NCBI GenBank assembly: GCA_964512675.1
Contig: CAZEJR010000004.1
Coordinates: 1-64,000 of the forward strand
Direction: 5' to 3'
DNA: 64,000 nucleotides
Source of the DNA: A07HB70 sp964512675
Lineage (GTDB): Archaea; Halobacteriota; Halobacteria; Halobacteriales; Haloferacaceae
A model generated the notes under the pieces. The model saw nothing but the letters and a program-made list of their open reading frames with translations, made no database searches and was not told the DNA's origin. Below, piece by piece: positions 18,027 through 26,039 of the stretch. Every line of letters starts with the position of its first letter. Position 1 is the stretch's first letter. Position numbers and translations under genes: made by a program.

Positions 18027-19700
18027 ATGCCGCTCCGCACGCCCGACCCGCTCCGCCTGAGCAGGCCCGAGACGGCGGTGTTCGTCTCCGGCGTGGCGAG
18101 CATGGGGCTCGAGATTCTCGCCGGACGGATGGTCGCCCCGCAGTTCGGCGCGAGCATCTACACCTGGGGGAGCATCATCGGGGTCTTTCTCGCCGCCCTC
18201 GGCTACGGCTACCACCGCGGCGGACTGCGGGCCGCGGCGCGGGCGTCGACCGGCCGGATGGCCCGCGTGTTCCTGTTCACCGCGGCGTACGTCGCCGGCC
18301 TGATCCTCCTCGGCGACCCGCTGCTCCGGGCGTCGGCGCGGTTCCCGCTCCCGAGTCGCCTCGCGTCACTCCCGGCGATCGTCGTCCTGTTCGGCCCCCC
18401 GACCTACCTCCTCGGCTACGTCAGCCCGTACGCGGCACAGCTAGCGTCGACAGAGGGCCTCGGCGAGACGTCTGGACGGGTGTACATGCTCGGCACCGTC
18501 GGGAGTATCGTCGGCGCGTTCGCGACGACGTACCTGCTGATCCCCTCGCTCGGTGTCGACGAGATCGCCCTCGTCTTCGGTCTCCTTTCGGTGCTGACTG
18601 CCGTGGCCGTTGGCCGCCCGTTCGACCGCGACCGCGCGGCCCTCGTCGCCGCCGTGGCCGTGCTCCTCGTCGTGTCGAGCGCCGTCGGTGCCGCCGGCTA
18701 CACCGTCGACGGGGAGGTCGTCTACGAGACACAGACGCCGTACCAGTCGCTCCGGGTCGTCGACAGCGGCGACACCCGCACCCTCTACCTCGGCGGCCAG
18801 CGCCACAGCGCGATGGATCTCGACGACCCCGACAGACACGTCTTCGCCTACACGCGGTACTTCCACCTGCCGTTTCTGTTCGCCGACGACCCGGACGAGA
18901 TCGACCGGGTGCTGTTCGTCGGCGGCGGCGGGTTCACCGGCCCAAAGCGGTTCGCCGCCGACTACGACGTCACGGTCGACGTGGCCGAACTCGACCCGGT
19001 GGTCGTCGAGACCGCGAGGCGGTACTTCCGGGTCGCGGAGTCCGAACGGCTGCGGATCCACACCCGTGGCGGCCGGCAGTTCCTCCGGGAGACAGACCAC
19101 ACCTACGACCTGATCGTGCTCGACGCCTACCAGAAGGACAAGGTGCCGTTCCAGCTCACCACGCTGGAGTTCATGCGGCTGGCCAACAGCCGTCTCGACG
19201 AGGACGGGATTCTCGTCGCGAACCTCATCGCCGCGCCGAGCGGTCCGGGGTCGCGGTTCTACCGCGCGGAGTACCGGACCGTCTCGCGGGTGTTCCCACA
19301 GGTCGACGCGTTCACCACCGCTCCCGGCGGCACCGTCCAGAACGTCGAGCTCGTCGCCACGAAGGCAGAGCGGCGGGTCGGGACCGACGAGCTCCTGCGG
19401 CGCAACGCGCGCCGCGACGTCGGGATCGACCTCCGCGGCGAGGTTCGGACCGCCGCGCCGCCGCCGCCGACCGACGACGTCCCCGTCCTCCGCGACGACC
19501 GCGCGCCGGTCGACAGCCTGCTGGACCCGATGGTCGGCAAGCGGTACGTGATACAGGAGACGAACGCGACGCCGACGGCGCGCCCGGCGGTCCGGGCGAC
19601 GGGCGGCGCGCCCGAGCCCCCCTCGACGCGAGGCAAGAGCCAAGCCGTAGCCGTGTCTACCACCACGCATGTCCCAGCAGCTCGCCGACGAGCCCTGTGA
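18027..19700 (+). CDS. Membrane-fused spermidine synthase-like (aminopropyltransferase/methyltransferase-fold) protein
   Basis: 557 residues. The N-terminal half has about seven hydrophobic segments, including VFVSGVASMGLEILAGRMVA and LGTVGSIVGAFATTYLL. The C-terminal half (from about residue 225) is a spermidine-synthase-type Rossmann fold: ETQTPYQSLRVVD, then the SAM-site block VLFVGGGGFTGPKRF, acidic VAELDPVVVETARRYF and LIVLDAYQKDKVPFQLTT. Classical enzymes transfer aminopropyl from decarboxylated SAM to putrescine; this membrane-fused group has uncertain substrates. The Gln/Asp-containing QKDK motif differs from the typical DSTDP. The C-tail overlaps the next gene by 32 bases. Location close to polyamine-type genes supports an amine-related role. 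Confidence 0.78.
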   Translation: MPLRTPDPLRLSRPETAVFVSGVASMGLEILAGRMVAPQFGASIYTWGSIIGVFLAALGYGYHRGGLRAAARASTGRMARVFLFTAAYVAGLILLGDPLLRASARFPLPSRLASLPAIVVLFGPPTYLLGYVSPYAAQLASTEGLGETSGRVYMLGTVGSIVGAFATTYLLIPSLGVDEIALVFGLLSVLTAVAVGRPFDRDRAALVAAVAVLLVVSSAVGAAGYTVDGEVVYETQTPYQSLRVVDSGDTRTLYLGGQRHSAMDLDDPDRHVFAYTRYFHLPFLFADDPDEIDRVLFVGGGGFTGPKRFAADYDVTVDVAELDPVVVETARRYFRVAESERLRIHTRGGRQFLRETDHTYDLIVLDAYQKDKVPFQLTTLEFMRLANSRLDEDGILVANLIAAPSGPGSRFYRAEYRTVSRVFPQVDAFTTAPGGTVQNVELVATKAERRVGTDELLRRNARRDVGIDLRGEVRTAAPPPPTDDVPVLRDDRAPVDSLLDPMVGKRYVIQETNATPTARPAVRATGGAPEPPSTRGKSQAVAVSTTTHVPAARRRAL

Positions 19701-20022
19701 GGCGTGCCGGTCCGACGACGACCCGCTCGCGGAGGCAGCGTACGCCGACTACCTCGACGAACTCGACGACGACGTCTGGACGGTCGTCGACGGCCACCAC
19801 CTGGCGGGAACGTACTCCTTCGAGGACTTCCGGGACGCGCTGGAGTTCACCTACGAGATCGGCGAACTCGCCGAGGAGGAGTGGCACCACCCCGACATCG
19901 GCCTGGAGTGGGGCGAGGTGACCGTCGAGATGTGGACACACAAGATCGACGGCCTCCACAAGACCGACTTCGTGATGGCGGCACGGATGGACCGCATCCA
20001 CGAGGACTACGCGCCGACCTAG
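19669..20022 (+). CDS. Pterin-4a-carbinolamine dehydratase
   Basis: A 117-residue protein of the PCD/DCoH family, which dehydrates 4a-hydroxytetrahydropterin after aromatic amino-acid hydroxylation. The catalytic signature EEEWHHPDIGLEWGEVTVEM, with adjacent histidines and the following Trp, is intact, and TYSFEDFRDALEFTYEIGEL is the first helix. A 20-residue N-tail with two Cys (EPCEACRSDDD) precedes the domain. The start at 19669 lies inside the end of the upstream gene, and the 32-base overlap suggests translational coupling. No phenylalanine hydroxylase is in the window. Confidence 0.9.
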   Translation: MSQQLADEPCEACRSDDDPLAEAAYADYLDELDDDVWTVVDGHHLAGTYSFEDFRDALEFTYEIGELAEEEWHHPDIGLEWGEVTVEMWTHKIDGLHKTDFVMAARMDRIHEDYAPT

Positions 20023-20192
20023 CCCGCTCGTCGCGGCCCGCCCGCCGACAGCCGGCGTCGTCAGGGCGAGCAGACCGTCCTTCGCCGGTCGGCCCCGTGT
20101 GTCCCGTTCCCCGGCTGCTCGTCGTGCGCCGGTCGACCGGCGCACGCTCGCACCACAGACACAAGTCGGCACGGCCCGACTCCGGCGCCACG

Positions 20193-20969
20193 ATGGGCGA
20201 AGTCAGCTACCAGTTCACGGACGACACCGTCGTCGTCACGGGTGGCAGCTCGGGTATCGGTCGCGCTATCGCGCTCGCGTTCGGCGAGACGGGGGCGACG
20301 GTGATCAACGCCGACGTCCGGTCCGACCCGAAGCTCGACGTCCCCCCGACACACGAGCAGATCCGCGACGCCGGTGGCACGGCACGGTACGTCGAGACCG
20401 ACGTTCGCGACCCGGACGAGCTGCTCGCTCTCGCCGAACTGGCCGCAGACCACGGCGGTCTCGACGTGTTCGTCAACAACGCCGGCGTGTTCGAGGAGGT
20501 TCCGTTCCTCGAGGCCGACGAGGCGACGCTCGACGCCCACTACCGGGTCAACGTGAGAGGCGTCTACTTCGGCTGTCAGGCGGCGGCGCGGACGATGTCG
20601 GACCGTGGCGGTGCGATCGTCAACGTCGCGTCGATCAGCTCGCGGGTCGCGCAGGGCGGACTCGTCCACTACGAGGCGAGCAAGGGCGCAGTCGAGATGA
20701 TCACGCGCGGCGCCGCGCTCGAACTCGCCGAGCGGGGGGTCCGCGTCAACGCCGTGGCCCCCGGCGTCGTGCCGACGGAGCTGTACGAGGGCTACTCCGA
20801 GAAGTACCAGACAGAGGCGGAGCGCGCGGAGCTGGTCAAGCCGATCCCGATGGCACGTCCCGGGACGCCCGACGAGGTCGCGGACGCGACGCTGTTTCTC
20901 GCCAGCGACGCGGCGTCTTACACGACCGGCACGCTCCTGTTCGTCGACGGCGGCTGGACGGTGCTGTAG
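20193..20969 (+). CDS. Short-chain dehydrogenase/reductase
   Basis: The 258-residue classical SDR has cofactor motif VVVTGGSSGIGRAIALAFG (TGxxxGIG), NNAG in VFVNNAGVFEEVPF, and the catalytic Ser in VASISSRVAQGG with YxxxK in HYEASKGAVEM. It ends in the typical SYTTGTLLFVDGGWTVL. Asp in NADVRSDPK after beta-2 suggests NAD(H) preference. It lies 61 bases before a glutamine-synthetase-like gene on the same strand, so the two may be co-transcribed and act on related amine or aldehyde intermediates; this is inference. Confidence 0.88.
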   Translation: MGEVSYQFTDDTVVVTGGSSGIGRAIALAFGETGATVINADVRSDPKLDVPPTHEQIRDAGGTARYVETDVRDPDELLALAELAADHGGLDVFVNNAGVFEEVPFLEADEATLDAHYRVNVRGVYFGCQAAARTMSDRGGAIVNVASISSRVAQGGLVHYEASKGAVEMITRGAALELAERGVRVNAVAPGVVPTELYEGYSEKYQTEAERAELVKPIPMARPGTPDEVADATLFLASDAASYTTGTLLFVDGGWTVL

Positions 20970-21030
20970 CACGAGCCACGGGGCGACGACAGGTAGTTTG
21001 ACGTCAGTGCGTGACACACGTTCGGCTGCT

Positions 21031-22371
21031 ATGGGAGATCACGAGACCGTCGACGCGTTCGACCGACTCCATCTGGTCTGGACGGATCTCAACGGCGTTC
21101 CGCGAGGGGTCGCGATCCCCGCCGACGAGTACGGCGCGGCGCGCGAGGAGGGTGTCGCGTTCGCGAACAGTGTCGCCGAGTTCACGCTCGAGCCCGGCCT
21201 CCCGTCCGACCCGGCATACCCTGCACAGGGCGGCGACATGGTCGCACACCCGGACGACGACTCGCTCGTCCCGGTCGCGTGGGACACCGGCGTCGGACTG
21301 GTGTTCTCGGATCTCACGGACGTCTCCGGCACGCCACTGCCGCTCTGCACGCGAAGCCTCCTCCACGACGTCGTCTCACAGTACCACGACCTCGGCTATC
21401 AGCCCGTCTTGGGCCTGGAGCCGGAGTTCTCGGTCCTCGACACGAGCGGGGACGACCCCGGCCCGTTCAACAGCCGAACCTCGTACGACCTCGACGCGCT
21501 CGACCGGGCCTCCGACCTGATACGCGACTGGACCGCCGCGATGGAGACCGCCGGCTACGCCGTCCTCGGCGTCCACCAGGAGTCACAGCCGGGACAGTAC
21601 GAGTTGAACCTCGCGTACGACGACCCCGTCGCCGCAGCCGACGGCGTGGTGCTGCTCAGACACGCGCTCAAGACAGTTGCCCGCCGGCACGACCGCGACG
21701 TGACGATGATGCCCCGGCCTCACTCCGGCGAGGACGCGAACGGGCTACACTTCCACCTGAGCCTGTGGGACCGCGACCGAGAGCAGAACCTGTTCGCCGG
21801 CTCGGACCGACATCTGTCGTTCCCGGCCGGGCAACACCCGCGGGACGGCGGTCTGTCGTCGCTCGCGCTCCACTTCATCGCGGGCATCGTCGAACACCTC
21901 CCGGCGCTGACCGCGGTGTGTAACCCCACGGTCAACTCCTACAAGCGGCTCGTTCCGGGCATCTGGGCGCCGTGTAACACGGCGTGGGGACCGGACAACC
22001 GGTCGGTCAACCTCCGTGTGCCGCCGGAACTGGGCGACGGGGCCCGCGTCGAGTTCCGGTCGCCCGACAGCGCGGCCAACCCGTATCTCGCCGCTGCGGC
22101 GACGCTCGCGGCAGGACTCGACGGTATCCGCAGCCGTCTCTCTCCTCCGGAGCCGACGACGGGCGACGCGTACCGCGAGTCCGAGTCCCACGACCGGCTC
22201 CCGCGGACGCTCCTCGGAGCGCTGGAGGCGCTCGAGGACGACGAGGTTCTCCGCGACGCACTCGGCGAGCTCCTCGTCGAGGAGTACGTCACGATCAAAC
22301 GCGAGGAGTTCGACCGGTACCAGCACCACGTCAGCGACTGGGAGCGCGCGGAGTACGCCGACGAGTTCTGA
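21031..22371 (+). CDS. Glutamine synthetase family ligase (glutamylpolyamine-synthetase-like)
   Basis: 446 residues with the glutamine-synthetase catalytic domain. Recognisable blocks are LGLEPEFSVLD (metal-binding Glu), HQESQPGQYELNLAYDDPV, NGLHFHLSLWD (HxHxS), CNPTVNSYKRLVPGIWAP and ARVEFRSPDSAANPYLA (NP.LA). The short, diverged beta-grasp N-terminus starting LVWTDLNGVPRG places it with PuuA/GlnA3-like enzymes that glutamylate amines such as putrescine rather than ammonium, though the substrate is not proven. ATG 21031 is preferred over a TTG eleven codons upstream. Together with the nearby Pot transporter and amine oxidase it suggests amine catabolism. Confidence 0.82.
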   Translation: MGDHETVDAFDRLHLVWTDLNGVPRGVAIPADEYGAAREEGVAFANSVAEFTLEPGLPSDPAYPAQGGDMVAHPDDDSLVPVAWDTGVGLVFSDLTDVSGTPLPLCTRSLLHDVVSQYHDLGYQPVLGLEPEFSVLDTSGDDPGPFNSRTSYDLDALDRASDLIRDWTAAMETAGYAVLGVHQESQPGQYELNLAYDDPVAAADGVVLLRHALKTVARRHDRDVTMMPRPHSGEDANGLHFHLSLWDRDREQNLFAGSDRHLSFPAGQHPRDGGLSSLALHFIAGIVEHLPALTAVCNPTVNSYKRLVPGIWAPCNTAWGPDNRSVNLRVPPELGDGARVEFRSPDSAANPYLAAAATLAAGLDGIRSRLSPPEPTTGDAYRESESHDRLPRTLLGALEALEDDEVLRDALGELLVEEYVTIKREEFDRYQHHVSDWERAEYADEF

Positions 22372-22462
22372 GCGACCTCCCCGGCCGACAGAGATAAACC
22401 CGACTCGTCCGTCAGTACGTTTTGATCGACCGGGATCGCGTGCCGAGCACCAGCCCGACAGC

Positions 22463-23764
22463 ATGACGACGTTCGATCTCGCCGCCGTCGAACGCCGGCT
22501 CGAGCGGCTCGACGAGTCCGCGCTGTCGGGACTGGTCGTGGACCTCTGGGCGGCCCGTGGCTACGAGACGACCCGCAACGGCGCGACCGTCGTCGCGACC
22601 CGCGACCGCGAGTCGGTTCGCATCCGGGCTGTCGCCGCCCGACGGTGGCGACCCGCGACCGCCGGGGTCGACACCGGGGCCGCCGACGTCGTCGTTGCGC
22701 CAGCCGGAGGGATCACGACGGACCGGGCAGACGTCGTCGACGCGGCTGCCCTCGCGGAGCTGCTCGCGTACGCCGTCGACCGTGACACCGCAGCCGCCCT
22801 GTGTGCTCGCCACCTCGGCGCTCCGCCCGACGCCGTGTCGCCGCCACTTCTCGTCCGTACCGAGCGGTGGGCGAGACAGCTAGCGCGAGGCAGTGTCCCG
22901 GTACTGGTGCTCGCAGCCGTCGTGGCGGCGACCGTCGTCGGGGCGACGGCTGGCTTCGGCGGCGTCGGCTCGCCCGACCGGGCAGCCGTGGGCGACGAGC
23001 CGACGCCGGCTGTCGCCGCCTCGCCGTCGCCGACGCCGCCTCCGCCGCTCCCGCCCGCGGACGGCAGTCTCCCGCCCGGTGTGACCGACGACGGCATCGC
23101 GGACGTCGACACCCTGGCGAACGCACACGCACGGACGATCGGCGCACGGTCGCACACCGTCTGGTTCGACCGGACCCGTCCACAGGATCTCGAGCCGAAC
23201 GGACCCCGTGTCCGGAAGGACGTCGATATCGCCGCGAGCGACGGTCGGTACCTCGTCGAGACGACCGAGCAGACCGCAGAGCGCGACCAGTACCGCGGCG
23301 CCGTCTACCACGAGGAGGGTGTGTTCTACTCGGCAGACTGGAACGAGACGGCGGGCCGACACGAGCACATCCTCCGGCTCGACTCGCGAAACGTTCTGGT
23401 TCCGACGCCGTACGAGCTGCGAGACCGGCTCGTCGAGCGGTATCTCTCGACGCCGTCCACGAACGTCACCGGAACGGCCGAACTGAACGGCACGCCCGTC
23501 CACCGCGTCGTCGGACGTGGCCCGCCGAACACGACGGCACTCGGTGAGGTTCGAGACTACACCGTCGTCGCGCTCGTCGACTCCCGTGGGTTCGTTCGCG
23601 ACGTCACTGTCAGCTACACGAGCACCTTCGGTTCCCGAGCGTACGCCGTCTCCGTGGAGATAACGTACGCTCGCGTCGGGAGTACGACGGTCGAACGTCC
23701 GGCGTGGTTCACCGAGCGAACCCGGAGCGAGCAGGACCCGAGCGGTGCGAACCGGCCGCTCTGA
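22463..23764 (+). CDS. Mrr-like domain fused to a membrane segment and an extracellular LolA-like domain
   Basis: The 433-residue protein has three parts. Residues 1-120 resemble the restriction-endonuclase-like Mrr fold (LSGLVVDLWAARGYETTRNG), but a full D-ExK catalytic set is not clear. Residues about 143-170 (VPVLVLAAVVAATVVGATAG) are one membrane span, followed by a Pro/Ser-rich linker. The remainder, beginning LPPGVTDDGIADVDTLANAH, is a large beta-rich domain common in haloarchaeal surface proteins that resembles LolA-like lipoprotein carriers. The inside-out topology (nuclease-like fold in the cytoplasm, carrier-like domain outside) is unusual. ATG 22463. Function unknown. Confidence 0.65.
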   Translation: MTTFDLAAVERRLERLDESALSGLVVDLWAARGYETTRNGATVVATRDRESVRIRAVAARRWRPATAGVDTGAADVVVAPAGGITTDRADVVDAAALAELLAYAVDRDTAAALCARHLGAPPDAVSPPLLVRTERWARQLARGSVPVLVLAAVVAATVVGATAGFGGVGSPDRAAVGDEPTPAVAASPSPTPPPPLPPADGSLPPGVTDDGIADVDTLANAHARTIGARSHTVWFDRTRPQDLEPNGPRVRKDVDIAASDGRYLVETTEQTAERDQYRGAVYHEEGVFYSADWNETAGRHEHILRLDSRNVLVPTPYELRDRLVERYLSTPSTNVTGTAELNGTPVHRVVGRGPPNTTALGEVRDYTVVALVDSRGFVRDVTVSYTSTFGSRAYAVSVEITYARVGSTTVERPAWFTERTRSEQDPSGANRPL

Positions 23765-23845
23765 GTGGCGCTCGTCCCGTCTGTGCTTGACCCTCCGACC
23801 GTGCCGGGCGGACGAGCCGCCCGGCTCGGTCCGCTCACCCCGCGG

Positions 23846-24826
23846 CTACAGCCGCGGCGCCACGCGCTCGGCGAAGTACGTGAGGATCAGGTCGGCGCCG
23901 GCACGCCGGATCGAGAGCAGCGACTCGAGCGCGACGGCGTCGAGGTCGAGCCAGCCCCGGTCGGCGGCGGCGTGAAGCATCGCGTACTCGCCGCTGACCT
24001 GGTAGGCGGCGACGGGCCGGTCGACGGCCTCGCGGGTCTGACGGACGACGTCGAGGTACGGCATCGCGGGCTTGACCATCAGCACGTCGGCGCCCTGGTC
24101 GGCGTCGAGACTGACCTCGCGCCGCGCCTCGCGGCTGTTTGCGGGGTCCATCTGGTAGTGGCGACGGTCACCGAACGCGGGGGCGCCGTCCGCGGCGTCG
24201 CGGAACGGACCGTAGAACGCGCTCTCGTACTTCGCGGCGTAGCTGAGAACCGCGACGTCCTCGTGTCCGGCCTCGTCGAGCCCCTCGCGGATCGCGGCGA
24301 CCATCCCGTCTGTCATGCTCGACGGGGCGACGACGTCTGCCCCGGCCTCGGCCTGCGAGACGGCGGTGCGCCGGAGTAGCTCCAGCGTCCGGCCGTTGCG
24401 GACGGTCAGTGTCGGGTCGGACGCGGCCGTCTCCTCGACGGCGCCACAGTGGCCGTGGTCGGTGTACTCGCACAGACAGACGTCGGTGACGACGGCTGTG
24501 TCCGTCTCGGCGGCGATCGCGCGGGTCGCGCGCTGGACGACGCCGTCGTCGGCCCAGGCCCGCGAGCCCTCGGGGTCTTTCGCCTCGGGAATGCCGAACA
24601 GGATCACGGCCTGGACGCCGGTGTCGGCTATCTCTCGGACGCGGGCGACGGCCTCGTCGACGGGGACGCGCTCGTGGCCGGGCATCGACTCGATCGGGAC
24701 ACGCTCGTCGGCCGTGGCGTCGACGAACACCGGCGCGATCAGGTCTGCAGGCCGGAGCGTCGTCTCTGCGACCAGCTCGCGCAGGCCGTCCCGGCGCAGA
24801 CGTCGCGGACGTTCGGTGAGACGCAT
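23846..24826 (-). CDS. hemB: Delta-aminolevulinic acid dehydratase (porphobilinogen synthase)
   Basis: The 326-residue enzyme condenses two 5-aminolevulinates into porphobilinogen for heme and cobalamin synthesis. The two Schiff-base lysines sit in VLSYAAKYESAFYGPFRDA and VLMVKPAMPYLD, and the catalytic zinc cysteines in DVCLCEYTDHGHCG. N-terminal RPRRLRRDGLRELVAETTL is the family arm. ATG 24826 gives the usual length; an upstream GTG would add 43 unconserved residues. It is divergent from potA across a 156-bp intergenic region and is unrelated in pathway to its neighbours. Confidence 0.96.
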   Translation of the reverse strand: MRLTERPRRLRRDGLRELVAETTLRPADLIAPVFVDATADERVPIESMPGHERVPVDEAVARVREIADTGVQAVILFGIPEAKDPEGSRAWADDGVVQRATRAIAAETDTAVVTDVCLCEYTDHGHCGAVEETAASDPTLTVRNGRTLELLRRTAVSQAEAGADVVAPSSMTDGMVAAIREGLDEAGHEDVAVLSYAAKYESAFYGPFRDAADGAPAFGDRRHYQMDPANSREARREVSLDADQGADVLMVKPAMPYLDVVRQTREAVDRPVAAYQVSGEYAMLHAAADRGWLDLDAVALESLLSIRRAGADLILTYFAERVAPRL

Positions 24827-24900
24827 CGTCCGTCCGTACGGACAGATCGACCGATTACTCTGTCGGTGTACGGATCGTGGTTCTCCCCTGCCGGCAGGAA

Positions 24901-24910
24901 GATATAAATG
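24901..24910 (+). promoter_or_regulatory. TATA-like box upstream of potA
   Basis: GATATAAATG is the only strongly AT-rich element in the 156-bp divergent hemB-potA spacer. It lies about 73 bases before the potA ATG at 24983, which would give a leader of roughly 45-50 nt. Its position makes the ATG at 24908 an unlikely start, supporting the choice of 24983. Confidence 0.5.
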
Positions 24911-24982
24911 TGGCCGCGGGCTGGATGCTATCGTCTCACACGTGTCGTCGACCACCCCTCAACGCGACGGCTGTATCGACAG

Positions 24983-26038
24983 ATGATAGAGCTCCGTAAC
25001 GTTCGAAAGGAGTTTGGCGACCTCGTCGCGGTCGAGGACCTCTCGGTCGAGATCGAACCGGGTGAACTCGTCACCCTGGTGGGGCCGAGCGGGTCGGGGA
25101 AGTCGACGGTGCTGAACATGCTCGCCGGACACCTCCAGCCGACGTCCGGGTCGATCCTGTTCGACGGCGACGATATCACCGGCGTTCGTCCGCAGGAGCG
25201 CCCGACCAGTACGGTGTTCCAGTCGTGGGCGCTGTTTCCCCACATGTCCGTCCGGGAGAACATCGAGTTCCCGATAGAGGCGCAGGGTCGGACTCCCGAC
25301 GGCGACGTCGAGCGGCTACTGAATCAGGTCCGTCTGGATCCGGCGGAGTACGCGGCGAAGAGCGCCGACGAGCTGAGTGGCGGGGAGCAACAGCGTGTCG
25401 CGCTCGCACGGGCGATCGCCTACGACCCGGACGTGCTCCTGCTCGACGAGCCGCTCGGGTCGCTCGACTACGTGCTGCAGAAGCGACTTCGGCGCGAACT
25501 AAGCGACCTGAACGAGGCGCTCGATATGACGTTCGTCTACGTCACACACTCGCTCGAGGCGGCGCTGATCATGAGCGACCGTATCTTCATTCTCGACCAC
25601 GGCGAACTCGTTCAGTCCGGCCGTCCGGTCGACATCTACCGCCGGCCGGCGAACAGATTCGTCGCCGAGTTCATGGGCGACGCCAACCTGTTTACGATCG
25701 ACTCGGCCACGCGGTCGAACGGGACCGTCGAGGTGGCCAGCCGGGAGTTCGACTCGCCGCTGACGCTCAGCCTCGACGACGACGTTCGCCCGGACTACAT
25801 CGTCGTCCGCTACGACGACGCGTACGTCGCTCCCGACCTTGTCCGCGACGTCGGTGTCGAGGTGACGGTGTACAACAAGCTGGTCAAGGGGAACCGCACA
25901 CTGGTCGAGACGGTCGGCAGCGACGACGAAGCCGAGTACATCGCCGAAGTGGACTACGACGAGGCGGCAGCCCTCGACCCCGGCGACACCGTCTATCTCC
26001 AGTGGAACGAGCCCGACTCGATGGTGGTGCCGGAGTAA
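24983..26038 (+). CDS. potA: ABC transporter ATP-binding protein, spermidine/putrescine type (PotA-like)
   Basis: 351 residues. The nucleotide-binding domain shows Walker A GPSGSGKST (residues 34-42), signature LSGGEQQRVALARAI, Walker B DVLLLDEPLGSLD and the switch His in VYVTHSLEAA. A C-terminal TOBE-like region follows (from about residue 235, GDANLFTIDSATRS). Family members energise uptake of polyamines or related cations. The start at ATG 24983 gives MIELRNVRKEFGDLVAVEDL, the canonical N-terminus. One base separates its stop from the permease gene, so the two are co-translated. Substrate specificity is inferred from family and from the adjacent amine oxidase. Confidence 0.88.
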   Translation: MIELRNVRKEFGDLVAVEDLSVEIEPGELVTLVGPSGSGKSTVLNMLAGHLQPTSGSILFDGDDITGVRPQERPTSTVFQSWALFPHMSVRENIEFPIEAQGRTPDGDVERLLNQVRLDPAEYAAKSADELSGGEQQRVALARAIAYDPDVLLLDEPLGSLDYVLQKRLRRELSDLNEALDMTFVYVTHSLEAALIMSDRIFILDHGELVQSGRPVDIYRRPANRFVAEFMGDANLFTIDSATRSNGTVEVASREFDSPLTLSLDDDVRPDYIVVRYDDAYVAPDLVRDVGVEVTVYNKLVKGNRTLVETVGSDDEAEYIAEVDYDEAAALDPGDTVYLQWNEPDSMVVPE

Positions 26039-26039
26039 G

